From an uncultured Oscillospiraceae bacterium (lineage in GTDB: Bacteria > Bacillota > Clostridia > Oscillospirales > Ruminococcaceae): a stretch of 64,000 bases of DNA. Shown in pieces: positions 43,539 through 52,525 of the stretch. Position 1 is the first letter of the stretch; each line of letters starts with the position of its first letter. The position numbers and the translations under genes are program-made. The notes beneath the pieces were generated by a model. That model was not told the DNA's origin and did no database searches. It saw only the letters and a program-made list of their open reading frames with translations. The stretch covers positions 21,411-85,410 of the forward strand of contig USBI01000001.1 in the NCBI GenBank assembly GCA_900552945.1, written 5' to 3'.

Positions 43539-45193
43539 AAAAGCGAAGCGGATTTTCCGTTATGGTCAGACTGATTGGGCTGGTAAAACCTCTGAGCGGT
43601 TACATGGCGCTGGCTGTTTTGATGGGGCTCGTCGGGCATTTGTGCGCCGCCTTTATCACCGTTTTCGGCGGATACGGCGTGCTGGCGGCCCTTCGGTTTG
43701 ATATCCCCTTCACCCTGACAACGGTTTTTCTTTCCGTTCCTGTCTTCGCCCTTCTCCGTGGATTTTTGCGGTATGCGGAGCAGGCATGCAACCACTTTAT
43801 CGCATTTAAATTGCTGGCGCTGCTGCGCGACCGGGTGTTCCGCGCACTGAGAAAGCTCTGCCCGGCAAAACTGGAAGGACGGGACAAGGGGGATTTGATC
43901 TCGGTGATCACCTCCGATATTGAACTGCTGGAGGTGTTTTATGCCCACACCATCTCCCCGGCTGCCATTGCGCTGTTGTTTACCATTGTCATGTGCCTGT
44001 TTATCGGCTCGTTTCACTGGATCCTGGGCGTGATTGCGCTGGCGGCCTATCTGATCGTGGGAATCGTGATTCCAATGGTGATATCCAGATGCAGCGGGGA
44101 CGACGGGCTGCGTTTCCGCACCAGATCCGGTGAGCTTTCGGGCTTTGTGCTGGACAGCCTGCGGGGGCTTTCCGAAATTCTTCAGTATGGGCAGGGGAAA
44201 AAACGCCTTTCTAAAATGAATGAAAAGACGGATGCACTCTCCTGGGACGAAGAAAAGATGAAGCGTATTGCCGGACGAAATACAGCGGTTACCAATACGG
44301 TGGTGTTAGCATTTGACCTGATCATGCTGTTTGCTTCGGCCTTGCTGTATCAAAGCGGCGCAGTGGGCTTTGACGGCGTTTTAATCCCTACCCTGGCGCT
44401 GTTTTCCTCCTTTGGTCCCGTGATCGCTCTGGCGGCGTTGGACAGCACCCTGCAAAACACTTTTGCGGCGGGAAACCGGGTATTGGATATTCTGGACGAA
44501 ATGCCGGTAGTAGAAGAAATCACCGGGAAACCGGAAATCACATTTTCCGGTGCAAAAGCGGAACACGTTTCTTTCTCTTACGGGAATGAGACCATTCTTT
44601 CGGATGTATCGGTGACAATTCCGGAAAATGCGGTAGTAGGCATTGTGGGCAGAAGCGGAAGCGGAAAATCCACCCTGTTAAAGCTTCTAATGCGGTTCTG
44701 GAAGGTGCAGAAAGGCAGCGTGGAGCTTTCCGGCAGATCGGTAGAAGAGATCAACACCAAAAATCTGCGGGAACTGGAAAGCTTTGTCACCCAGGAGACT
44801 CAGCTGTTCCACGACAGCATCAAAAACAACCTGCGGATTGCCAAACTGTCGGCCACCGACGAAGAGATCGAAGCTGCCTGTAAAAAGGCTTCCGTCCACG
44901 ATTTTATTATGACGCTTCCAAAAGGCTACGACACGCCGGTGGGTGAGCTGGGCGATACCCTCTCCGGCGGTGAGCGTCAGCGGCTGGGGCTCGCCAGAGC
45001 ATTTTTGCACGACGCGCCCTTTATGCTGTTGGATGAGCCTACCAGCAACTTGGATAGCCTAAACGAGGCGGTGATTTTAAAATCCCTGCGGGAAGAACGT
45101 GCGGGCAAAACCGTGGTGCTGGTCTCTCACCGGCAGTCCACCATGCGGATTGCCGACACCGTCTATTCAGTGGAGCACGGGAGGATGAGCTGA
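43535..45193 (+). CDS. ABC half-transporter (second of pair)
   Basis: Partner subunit of 552 residues, starting at an ATGA overlap with the previous stop, with GGAAAGGAG upstream. Six membrane helices, then Walker A GRSGSGKST, signature LSGGE (final Gln replaced by Glu) and Walker B LLDEPTSNLD. Both subunits keep the catalytic Glu, unlike the asymmetric exporter at 10-14 kb. A heterodimer is expected from the coupling. G+C-rich like its partner. Confidence 0.88.
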   Translation: MKKRSGFSVMVRLIGLVKPLSGYMALAVLMGLVGHLCAAFITVFGGYGVLAALRFDIPFTLTTVFLSVPVFALLRGFLRYAEQACNHFIAFKLLALLRDRVFRALRKLCPAKLEGRDKGDLISVITSDIELLEVFYAHTISPAAIALLFTIVMCLFIGSFHWILGVIALAAYLIVGIVIPMVISRCSGDDGLRFRTRSGELSGFVLDSLRGLSEILQYGQGKKRLSKMNEKTDALSWDEEKMKRIAGRNTAVTNTVVLAFDLIMLFASALLYQSGAVGFDGVLIPTLALFSSFGPVIALAALDSTLQNTFAAGNRVLDILDEMPVVEEITGKPEITFSGAKAEHVSFSYGNETILSDVSVTIPENAVVGIVGRSGSGKSTLLKLLMRFWKVQKGSVELSGRSVEEINTKNLRELESFVTQETQLFHDSIKNNLRIAKLSATDEEIEAACKKASVHDFIMTLPKGYDTPVGELGDTLSGGERQRLGLARAFLHDAPFMLLDEPTSNLDSLNEAVILKSLREERAGKTVVLVSHRQSTMRIADTVYSVEHGRMS

Positions 45194-45534
45194 TGAAAAG
45201 CACAGCCAATAAGCGCGAACGGGAAAAGCGGATGGTGTCGGAGATGATTGCCCTGTACTGCCGCAAAAAGCACGACACCAAAGGCGAACTTTGTCCCGAA
45301 TGTGCAGAGCTCGAAGCCTATGCAAGGATGAAAAGCGACAAGTGCCCGTTTATAGAGACAAAAACCTTTTGCTCCAACTGTAAAGTGCATTGCTACAAGC
45401 ATGAAATGCGGGAGAAAATCCGGGAAGTGATGCGGTTTTCCGGGCCGCGGATGTTATTTTCCCACCCGGTGATGGCAGTTTCCCATGTAATCGAATCGAA
45501 AAAAGAGAAAAAACGGCTGGAGGAATCAAGGTGA
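45193..45534 (+). CDS. YgbA-like 'nitrous oxide-stimulated promoter' family protein
   Basis: Small basic soluble protein, 113 residues, rich in Cys: YCRKKH, LCPECAEL, KCPF, FCSNCKVHCYKHEMREKIREVMRFSGPRM. The last block is the signature of the YgbA family (PF11756). In enterobacteria ygbA is under NO-responsive NsrR control and the protein is linked to nitrosative stress; its biochemistry is unsettled. The Cys pattern could bind iron, zinc or an Fe-S cluster. It overlaps the ABC gene by 1 nt and the next gene by 4 nt, so co-translation is likely. Confidence 0.85.
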   Translation: MKSTANKREREKRMVSEMIALYCRKKHDTKGELCPECAELEAYARMKSDKCPFIETKTFCSNCKVHCYKHEMREKIREVMRFSGPRMLFSHPVMAVSHVIESKKEKKRLEESR

Positions 45535-45920
45535 AAATAAAAAAGATTTTATATGTGATTTTAGGCTGTATCGGACTGGCGCTTGGTGTTGTGGGCGCTA
45601 TATTACCTCTTCTTCCCGCGTTTCCATTTTTGCTTTTGGCAGCGTTTTGCTTTGCTAAAAGTTCTGAAAAATTACACCGGTGGTTTATTGGAACAAAGCT
45701 TTACAAAAATAATCTGGAAAGTTTTGTAAAAGGAAAAGGCATGACACGGAAAGTAAAAATTCGAATTATGGTTACAGTGACTGTTTTAATGTCAATCGGC
45801 TTTATTATGATGCATGCCATTTTGATTGGGCAGATTGTTTTAGTTTGTGTTTGGTTGTTCCATATTTTTTATTTTATATTCGGAATCAAGACCATCAAGC
45901 AGACAAACAGCGGCAATTAA
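45531..45920 (+). CDS. DUF454 (YbaN) family membrane protein
   Basis: Inner-membrane protein, 129 residues, with three or four hydrophobic segments (about 5-40, 80-100, 102-122). The N-terminal block (LGVVGAILPLLPAFPFLLLAAFCFAKSSEKLHRWFIG) is the DUF454 signature. The GTG start overlaps the YgbA stop and is preceded by GGAGGAATCAAG. Function unknown. The base composition falls back to AT-rich here, unlike the two ABC genes. Confidence 0.88.
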   Translation: MKIKKILYVILGCIGLALGVVGAILPLLPAFPFLLLAAFCFAKSSEKLHRWFIGTKLYKNNLESFVKGKGMTRKVKIRIMVTVTVLMSIGFIMMHAILIGQIVLVCVWLFHIFYFIFGIKTIKQTNSGN

Positions 45921-45971
45921 AGCTGTTTTAGGCAGTTTATTTTAAAACGCATCATTCAACACAAGCGAACA

Positions 45972-46007
45972 ATGACAATTGACATCCGTTATGATTTGTC
46001 ATAAAAT
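45972..46007 (+). promoter_or_regulatory. Promoter with overlapping ATGACAA/TTGTCAT repeat
   Basis: TTGACA (45979-45984), 17-nt spacer, TAAAAT (46002-46007). A 7-bp inverted repeat ATGACAA (45972-45978) / TTGTCAT (45996-46002) brackets the spacer. The ATGACAA half recurs near 46059. Confidence 0.5.
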
Positions 46008-46137
46008 GAGTAGATGTGAATTGAGTGGAATTTCTCATGTCGCACAAAGCCTGTATTTATGACAAACAGACCTATACTCTGTATTAGCAGAGAATTTTTT
46101 ACCTCAATATACAGGATATTTTAGTCGCTTATCCCGC

Positions 46138-46172
46138 AAAAACCGACATGTTTTCACATGTCGGTTTTTTAT
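46138..46172 (+). terminator. Terminator-like hairpin upstream of the permease
   Basis: 12-bp stem AAAACCGACATG / CATGTCGGTTTT with a 6-nt loop and TT run. It lies between the promoter above and the permease gene, so it could attenuate that gene or end the YbaN operon. Confidence 0.75.
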
Positions 46173-46248
46173 AAATCAAAAGCAATCACAAAATTATTTG
46201 TATTCTCCATCATGCTGAGAATAACAATTTGAATGGAGTTTCGTTCAC

Positions 46249-47364
46249 ATGCACACGTTTGCCCGCCGCTCGCTTGCATTTTTTCGGAAAGAAACGGTTC
46301 TTTGCGTAGCCGTTCTGCTGGCTGTTGTTTCCTGCTTTTTTGTACCGCCCAGCAGTAAATATATTTCGTATGTAGACTGGAATACCCTTTGTCTTCTGTT
46401 CAGCCTGATGGCGGTCATGAAAGGGTTTCAAAAATTTGGGTTGTTTGATTATTTGGGCAGCAGTTTGTTAAAAAAAGTGTCTTCCACCCGCGCTACGCTT
46501 TTGGTGTTGATCTTTCTGCCGTTTGTATTCAGCATGCTGATTACAAATGACGTATCCCTCATTACATTTGTTCCGTTCAGCATCATTGTACTGCGAATGG
46601 CCGGCCAACTGCGTTTGCTGGTTCCCACCGTTGTGCTGCAAACCATTGCTGCAAACCTCGGTAGCATGCTCACACCTATGGGAAACCCACAAAACCTTTA
46701 TCTGTTCACGAAATCCGGTTACGGGTTTGGAGAATTCTGCCTCATCATGCTTCCTTACGCACTGATCTCGGCAGTTCTTCTGGCAGCTCTTTGCATTTTC
46801 AGGCGGTCTGTTCCCGTCACAGGCATTAACGTTCCAGCGGCACTTGGAAGCAACCGCGCGCTGCTCTGCTGCGCATTTGGCCTTATTTTATGCCTTCTCG
46901 GGATATTCAAAATGGTTCCCCCGCTGGCTGCCGCGGTCATTACCGCCGCATTTCTGCTGCTGCGCGACCGAAGCCTGTTAGCGGAAATCGACTATTCCCT
47001 GCTTGGAACCTTCCTGGCGTTTTTCATATTCATCGGCAACCTTGGGAATATTGAAGAATTCCGCAATTTTCTTGTTTCCATTCTTTCCGGGCACGAAGAA
47101 CTAGTCTCTGTACTAACAAGCCAAGTCATCAGCAACGTACCGGCTGCCCTGCTGTTATCTGGTTTTACATCAAACTGGCAGGCACTCATTGTCGGCTGTA
47201 ACCTCGGCGGCCTGGGCACGCTCATTGCCTCCATGGCGAGTTTGATCTCTTATAAACTGGTGGTGAAAGAATATCCGGAAAAAAAGAAAGGGTATTTCAT
47301 TTATTTTACACTCGCCAACATAGCTTTTTTGATCATTCTGCTTGGGGTCAGTTACCTACTGTAA
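46249..47364 (+). CDS. SLC13/ArsB-type anion permease
   Basis: Membrane permease of 371 residues, about ten helices, from the ion-transporter superfamily (citrate/arsenite/sodium-anion carriers). Two family motifs recur: FSMLITNDVSLITFVPF and GSMLTPMGNPQNLYLFTKSG in the first half, SQVISNVPAALLLSGF and CNLGGLGTLIASMASLIS in the second, the re-entrant substrate loops. Substrate unknown. ATG has TGGAG 11 nt upstream. Confidence 0.88.
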   Translation: MHTFARRSLAFFRKETVLCVAVLLAVVSCFFVPPSSKYISYVDWNTLCLLFSLMAVMKGFQKFGLFDYLGSSLLKKVSSTRATLLVLIFLPFVFSMLITNDVSLITFVPFSIIVLRMAGQLRLLVPTVVLQTIAANLGSMLTPMGNPQNLYLFTKSGYGFGEFCLIMLPYALISAVLLAALCIFRRSVPVTGINVPAALGSNRALLCCAFGLILCLLGIFKMVPPLAAAVITAAFLLLRDRSLLAEIDYSLLGTFLAFFIFIGNLGNIEEFRNFLVSILSGHEELVSVLTSQVISNVPAALLLSGFTSNWQALIVGCNLGGLGTLIASMASLISYKLVVKEYPEKKKGYFIYFTLANIAFLIILLGVSYLL

Positions 47365-47387
47365 CAATTTTGCCGCATAATACATTA

Positions 47388-47430
47388 AAAAAATCCGGTC
47401 CATCTGAATTTTTCAAATGGATCGGATTTT
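47388..47430. terminator. Bidirectional terminator
   Basis: Stem AAAATCCGGTCCATCTGAA / TTCAAATGGATCGGATTTTT with two mismatches, between convergent genes; T-run on the plus side. Confidence 0.8.
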
Positions 47431-47435
47431 TGCTT

Positions 47436-48683
47436 TTAAAAATTACGGGTGAAAATATCACTCTTCTCCAGCAGAGCTTCTACTGTATCAAAGCCAAGCC
47501 GGTGGAGAAGTTCAATAACATACGGATTATCGATCGGTGTTGGGTAGGTTGCCTCATCACCATAACGGTCAACATGCTCTTTCCCAAGTTCCCGGTCAAT
47601 CAGCGCTTTGGGGCCGCCGACACAGCCGCCGACGCAGCCCATACCCTCAAAAAAGTTCTCTGTGGTTTTTCCTTCCAGAATATCGTTGATCATGCTGCGG
47701 CAGGCTGGCACGCCGTCCGCTTTGCGCGGATGAACAAAAATTTCGCGGTCCGGAAACAGCCGTTTTACCGTATCGGTAACCGCTTCGCTTACGCCGCCGG
47801 CACGGGCATAAATACGTCCCGCTCTGGAAGAATGATCTCTTTCATCCTCCGGCAGTGAAGCAGGATCAATCCGCGCGAAGTCGAATACATCCTGCACTTC
47901 CTGAAACGTAAGAACAAAATCCACGTCTCCGGCAAGGTCAGGTTCCTTTGCCTCAGCTTTTTTTGCAATACATGGGCCGATAAACACCGTTTTTGCATCC
48001 GGATAAAGGGTTTTAATCGTGCGCGCGCAGGCGATCATCGGGGAAACAGCTCCCGGGACATGCGGCATCAGATCATGGTAAATTTTGCGGATCATACCAA
48101 TCCACATAGGGCAGCAGCAGCTGGTGAGCTGGAAATCCTTTTCACTTTTTACATTGTGGTCAAACTCCAGCGCCTCTTTCAGAGTGAGGATATCAGCAAA
48201 GGTCGCGACTTCTACCATACCGGCAAAACCAAGCATTTTAAAGGCGTTTCTGAGCTTACCGGGCGTGACCTCCTCATCGAACTGGCTCACAAACGCAGGG
48301 GCGATCATGGCGTAAACAGGCGCGTCACCTGTGCGCACTGCGGCAAGCGCCGGCAGAATATCCTTGCTTGCGGTCAGTTTTTTCTCTTCACAGCGGCGGA
48401 TACATTCCTCACACCCAACACATTTGGTCGGATCAATTTTAACGTTTCCTTTCTCATCTCTGGTGATTGCGCCGAAAATACAGTTATTAATACACGCTGA
48501 ACCGCTGTTGGGCGAACACATGCAATCCCCTGTCCGCCAGACCGGCGGATGAGCTTGCGGATTGAGCAGGCAATCCATTTCATACGGGTCTGCTCCTTCC
48601 AAAAGCGCTTTCTGCTTTGCCTGTTCCGTTTCGCCATTTAATGAAGCTTCCAGCATTTTACGATATAAGTCAATAAATTTCAT
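47436..48683 (-). CDS. [FeFe]-hydrogenase-like protein with 2[4Fe-4S] domain
   Basis: 415 residues: an N-terminal Cys-rich segment (CMCSPNSGSACINNC), a ferredoxin domain (CVGCEECIRRC, about 92-102) and the hydrogenase large-subunit domain (about 125-400). The H-cluster motifs are L1 TSCCCPMW (canonical TSCCPxW plus an extra Cys), L2 GPCIAKKAEA (canonical MPCxxKxxE) and L3 EGMGCVGGCVGGP. All four cluster Cys seem present, but L1 and L2 deviate, as in putative sensory or uncharacterised groups. No maturase, NADH subunit or PAS domain lies nearby, so catalysis is uncertain. Confidence 0.85.
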   Translation of the reverse strand: MKFIDLYRKMLEASLNGETEQAKQKALLEGADPYEMDCLLNPQAHPPVWRTGDCMCSPNSGSACINNCIFGAITRDEKGNVKIDPTKCVGCEECIRRCEEKKLTASKDILPALAAVRTGDAPVYAMIAPAFVSQFDEEVTPGKLRNAFKMLGFAGMVEVATFADILTLKEALEFDHNVKSEKDFQLTSCCCPMWIGMIRKIYHDLMPHVPGAVSPMIACARTIKTLYPDAKTVFIGPCIAKKAEAKEPDLAGDVDFVLTFQEVQDVFDFARIDPASLPEDERDHSSRAGRIYARAGGVSEAVTDTVKRLFPDREIFVHPRKADGVPACRSMINDILEGKTTENFFEGMGCVGGCVGGPKALIDRELGKEHVDRYGDEATYPTPIDNPYVIELLHRLGFDTVEALLEKSDIFTRNF

Positions 48684-48805
48684 AACATTCTCCTGCTTTT
48701 AAACAAATTACACTCTCATCTTTATCAGTATAACCGAAATCGAACCGTCAATCAACGTTTTATAAAACAGAAGCATTTCTTTAAAAGAAATCAGGCAGTA
48801 AAAAA

Positions 48806-48833
48806 CGCCGCTTTCTTTAAAAAGAAAGCGGCG
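48806..48833 (-). terminator. Terminator of the DUF3737 gene
   Basis: Perfect 13-bp stem CGCCGCTTTCTTT / AAAGAAAGCGGCG with a 2-nt loop (AA) and a TTTTTT run on the minus strand. Confidence 0.85.
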
Positions 48834-48908
48834 CCTGAAAACAAGATGTATATGATTTATGCTTTTCAAGCACAGGCCTTTTTGGCACAATGTCAAAACC
48901 CCTATAAC

Positions 48909-49760
48909 TTATTGGCCACTGCGCAAAATCACCTGACCGGTGCATTCCATAACAGCATCCTCCATAATAATCTCGCCAACGCTGTCTGCCGTGATTCTGC
49001 CCGACCTTGGGTTCTTGACCGAGAGAATGTTTCCTTTCACATCCGCCTCTACGTCGGAATACTCAAACGCGAGATCAGTCTCTTCCATTGTACAGTCAAT
49101 GAGCTTGAGGTCTTTGCAATAACAAAGCGGCTGAGTACCGATGATTTTACAGCCGATCAATGTCAGTCCTTCAGAAAACCACCCAAGGTACTCCCCTTTT
49201 ACGACCGAATTCTCAACCGTAACGTGTTTGCTGTGCCAGAATGCGTCTTTCGTGTCCAGGTTTGAATTGGTGATATGAAGGCCATCCATATACTGGAAAG
49301 AATACTTGCCTTTCATATTCAACCGGTCAATGGTCACGTTGCGGCTTTCAAACAACAAGTACTCCGACTCAATGGATGAATTCCGGATTGTAACGCCGCT
49401 GCACTTCCAGCCGAATTCAGGCGAGGACACCTCACAATCATCCAGTGCGATGTCAGCGCACTCACGCAGGCATTTTACGCCGAAAATCTTACAGCCGGTC
49501 ATGGTTCCGCGCTGTGCGTACCAGATAGGGGCGCGAGTCTTCTCATCCAAAACAGAAGAGGAAAGCTCAAAATCCGTCGCATGCCAAAGAGGATAACGAA
49601 GTGAGAAGCTGCAATCTTCCACACAAATGCGATGGCTTTCTTTCAGAACCGATTCACCGTCCGCAGGGCCGGCAAATGTACAGTCCTTTACCAATGCATC
49701 CTGCAAATGATAAAGTGCGCGTTCCTCATCAAACGTCTGCTGCAAAATCTGCTGTTTCAT
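48909..49760 (-). CDS. DUF3737 right-handed beta-helix protein
   Basis: 283 residues, soluble, without a signal peptide. The chain is a series of short strand repeats of 18-22 residues with regularly spaced Asp/Cys/Ser turns (ITNSNLDTKDAFWHSKHVTVENSVVKGEYLGW), as in pectate-lyase-like solenoids. It matches the DUF3737 family throughout and keeps the N-terminal QTFDEERALYHLQDALVKDCTFAGPADGESVLK block. No catalytic residues are known; function unknown. ATG preceded by GAGAGGGATCACC. Confidence 0.9.
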   Translation of the reverse strand: MKQQILQQTFDEERALYHLQDALVKDCTFAGPADGESVLKESHRICVEDCSFSLRYPLWHATDFELSSSVLDEKTRAPIWYAQRGTMTGCKIFGVKCLRECADIALDDCEVSSPEFGWKCSGVTIRNSSIESEYLLFESRNVTIDRLNMKGKYSFQYMDGLHITNSNLDTKDAFWHSKHVTVENSVVKGEYLGWFSEGLTLIGCKIIGTQPLCYCKDLKLIDCTMEETDLAFEYSDVEADVKGNILSVKNPRSGRITADSVGEIIMEDAVMECTGQVILRSGQ

Positions 49761-49955
49761 GGTGATCCCTCTCTCAGTGTATAGTGTGTTGTATGGGTGC
49801 AGATATTTTGTTTTTCTTTTCCCGGTTACCGGGAACTGTCTTCTGTATTTGAGCAGCGCTGCAAAAAAAGGCGGCGTTTAATTTGCTCTGTTCCAATATT
49901 ATACATCAGCGCACAAGATTTTGCAAAGCCAAAAGAATCCATCACAACAGGCAAA

Positions 49956-51536
49956 TCAGGCGCTGTAAACCGTATTGCCGTTTTTCACTGTTTCCAGAAC
50001 ACGAATCCGTTTTAATTCATCCGTTGGGGTTTTGAGCGGGTCTTTGTCAAGAATGACAAAATCAGCCCGCTTTCCCGCCGACAAGCTTCCCTTTTCATTT
50101 TCCTCAGAATATTGATGTGCCGCATGCACAGTCACTGCGCGCAATGCTTCTAAAACACTTACCCGCTCTTCTTTTCCAAGCAGGACCCCGCTCTTTGTGA
50201 GCCGGCAGGCAGCACACCAGAGTGTTTCCAGCATATCGGAACGAATAACCGGTGAATCCTGATGGAATGTATAGGTAAGCCCAAGCTTCTCCGCTGTATT
50301 TGCGGGACTAATAACGGATGCGCGTTCATATCCCACATTTTCAATATGCACATCTCCCCAATGGTAAACATGCGCCACAAAGAAGCTGGGAATCAACCCA
50401 AGCGGTGCAAACCGTTTTAACTGATCCCGTTCAACAAACTGGGCATGAATCATGACCGGGTGGACCGGTGCGGGCGATTTTCCCTGTTCATTAAGCGTTT
50501 CAAGTGCCCAAAGGTACTGTTCCGCCGCAGCGTCGCCATTACAGTGCGCAAGAATCTGCCGCTTTGTGTCAACCGCCGTTTTTACCGCTTCCAGAACCGC
50601 TTCATCCTTCATAACCGGGTAGCCGCACAAGCCACTGTTTTTATACGGAGTTTTCATCCACGCGGTTCGGCTTTGAGGCGAACCATCGAGAAAAATTTTG
50701 TAACCGCCCAGTTTAAAATGATGGTCATACTGTCCATCCGATTTCGGGAACGCACCAAAAATGCGTGCCCCGTCCTCAACCGAAGAATAGGCCGCAACAT
50801 CCAGCCACAAGCGTTTCTGTTCGCACAGCTGACGGTAAATCGGAATCATTTCCGCCGTCATCATTCCCTCCTGCACGGTGGCAATGCCGTAAGAGGCGTA
50901 TTGTTTCTGTGCTTTTTCGTATGCTTCCATCAACCGCTCCATCGTGGGAGACGGCAGCTTATGCAGCACCTGTATAAACGCTTTTTCTTCAAAATACCCC
51001 GTCAAGCGGCCGTTTTCCCGCTCCATTCTTCCGCCTTCCGGGTCTGGCGTATCAGCAGTGATACCGAGCAGTTCAAGCGCCGCGGTATTTAACACCCCCA
51101 CATGCCCGGACTTATGCTGCAAAACAAGCGGGTTTTCAGGCGATGCTTGATCAATGACCGAGCGGTCCGGCACCTTTTTTTCATCCAGACTTTCCGGATC
51201 AAAATCACGGGCAACAACCCATTCTCCCTGCTGAATCTGATTTTGTGCGATATAGTCCCGAACCAACTGTACAAGCTGTTCGGTGTCTTGTGCTTGTTCC
51301 ACCGAACACTGTAAAAACGCATTGGCACAAGCGGAAAAATGGCTGTGCGGATCAATGAAAGCAGGCATCAGCGTTCTGCCGTCAAGATCTACGATCTCAG
51401 CTTCCGGAGCAAGTTTTTGGAGGACTTCCCTTTCCCCTGCTTCAATAATTTTTCCGTCACGCACGAGCAAGGCATTTGCATACAACGGTGTACACATGGT
51501 TAAAATTGTTCCGTTTACATATAATTTTGCATTCAT
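49956..51536 (-). CDS. Amidohydrolase, YtcJ-like
   Basis: Metal-dependent hydrolase of the Amidohydro_3 group, 526 residues. The N-terminal strand pair (NAKLYVNGTILTMC) leads to the first metal motif FIDPHSHFSACA (HxH, about 63-74); later ligands are the Lys/His in the middle and Asp in FHQDSPVIRSDML. The C-terminal GSLSAGKRADFVILDKDP is typical of the composite domain. Substrate unknown; relatives remove formyl or acyl groups. ATG at 51536 is chosen over an upstream ATG at 51557 because of AAAGGAC spacing; neither is certain. Confidence 0.9.
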   Translation of the reverse strand: MNAKLYVNGTILTMCTPLYANALLVRDGKIIEAGEREVLQKLAPEAEIVDLDGRTLMPAFIDPHSHFSACANAFLQCSVEQAQDTEQLVQLVRDYIAQNQIQQGEWVVARDFDPESLDEKKVPDRSVIDQASPENPLVLQHKSGHVGVLNTAALELLGITADTPDPEGGRMERENGRLTGYFEEKAFIQVLHKLPSPTMERLMEAYEKAQKQYASYGIATVQEGMMTAEMIPIYRQLCEQKRLWLDVAAYSSVEDGARIFGAFPKSDGQYDHHFKLGGYKIFLDGSPQSRTAWMKTPYKNSGLCGYPVMKDEAVLEAVKTAVDTKRQILAHCNGDAAAEQYLWALETLNEQGKSPAPVHPVMIHAQFVERDQLKRFAPLGLIPSFFVAHVYHWGDVHIENVGYERASVISPANTAEKLGLTYTFHQDSPVIRSDMLETLWCAACRLTKSGVLLGKEERVSVLEALRAVTVHAAHQYSEENEKGSLSAGKRADFVILDKDPLKTPTDELKRIRVLETVKNGNTVYSA

Positions 51537-51762
51537 CCTTCGGCACGTCCTTTCCAAATGAAAACAAGTGTATTTTTAAAATGCCCCTGCTATCGCTATT
51601 TTAACCGATGGACGGGTTCTGTCAAGGCAAAGTTGTTTTAAAATTATGACACTTTCCATTCACAACCGATTTTTACTTTGCAGTATATGGAATAATACGG
51701 AAAAAAACGCACAAGCTGATGTCAGACAGATCCACCCAATTCCGTTAAAAGGAGGTGATTTC

Positions 51763-51945
51763 ATGAAAGCAGTCGTTCACGATACCTGTATCGGCTGTGG
51801 GCTGTGCGAAAGCCTCTGCCCGGATGTGTTCCAAATGACAGATAACGGAAGAGCACAGGCAATTGGAGAAGTTCCGCCCGAAGCGGAACAATCCGCAACG
51901 GAAGCAAGGGACGAATGCCCGGTAAGCGCAATTGATATTAATTAA
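51763..51945 (+). CDS. Small single-cluster ferredoxin
   Basis: 60-residue electron carrier with one [4Fe-4S] cluster: CIGCGLC (C-x2-C-x2-C, residues 9-15), the fourth ligand in DECPVSAIDI near the C-terminus, and an extra Cys in ESLCP. The chain is otherwise acidic. ATG follows AAAAGGAGGTGATTTC, the strongest ribosome site in the region. Probable partners are the hydrogenase-like protein or other flavoproteins; none is linked by operon. Confidence 0.94.
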   Translation: MKAVVHDTCIGCGLCESLCPDVFQMTDNGRAQAIGEVPPEAEQSATEARDECPVSAIDIN

Positions 51946-52020
51946 CGCTGTGCTTTTCAGACTCGCCTTCAACATGCCTGTCCAGCACAGGTATTTGCTT
52001 CTCTAGCGTACGAACAAAGC

Positions 52021-52051
52021 CAAAACGCCCGGAAATTTTCCGGGCGTTTTG
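52021..52051. terminator. Bidirectional terminator
   Basis: Nearly perfect 14-bp palindromic stem CAAAACGCCCGGAAA / TTTTCCGGGCGTTTTG. Confidence 0.9.
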
Positions 52052-52525
52052 GTTTCATTAAAACATACTTTCAGCATTAACAACAACGGTATTTTTGAAC
52101 ATAAAGCTTAACAACTTTTCTCGCATAGTTCAGCCAATCATCTCACGGAAGATTGAAAAAGCAATAGAACAAGTCCCTCGTCCAACGGATGCTCTGTTTA
52201 CTGAAATCGTAGGAAACTGTTACATTGCTACCGGAGGACAACTCGATCAGATAATGAGCCACCTGTTTGTTTCGTCTGAATATCAACCAATACCTGCCCG
52301 CTTTAAGAAACCCGAAAACGGTCTCTTTATTGCACAGCATCGGTTTTATCCAGCATTTACAGCCACAGCAGGAATGCAGTTCAATACAATCCCCCAGGCA
52401 AAAGTTTTTTGCAACAACACGAATGGCAGACAAAACATACGCAGAAGAGATATTGAAGCTAATGTCGGTTTCCTCGTTCGATTTTAGGCAAAAGGTACAG
52501 GACGGCAGAAGACTGCCGCTGACCT
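52052..52525. other. Region without a supported gene
   Basis: A 130-codon frame on the plus strand (52095-52487) and a shorter one on the minus strand overlap. Neither has a convincing ribosome site or a recognised motif; the plus frame starts with an ordinary AT-rich context. Possibly a decayed gene. Confidence 0.5.

Larger units (their letters stand above)
45921..46248. other. Intergenic region upstream of the anion permease
   Basis: Holds a promoter with an overlapping inverted repeat and a terminator-like hairpin (both listed). Otherwise no gene. Confidence 0.6.

Noticed and set aside
39122-46000. CRISPR array or a larger phage/integrative element in the accessory region
   Set aside because: No regularly spaced repeats, integrase or phage structural genes are visible between the tRNAs and 46 kb; only the tRNA-end duplication supports past integration.
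52095-52487. 130-codon plus-strand ORF in the gap before the repeat protein
   Set aside because: No ribosome site, no motif, and an overlapping minus-strand frame of similar quality; recorded only as a region without a supported gene.
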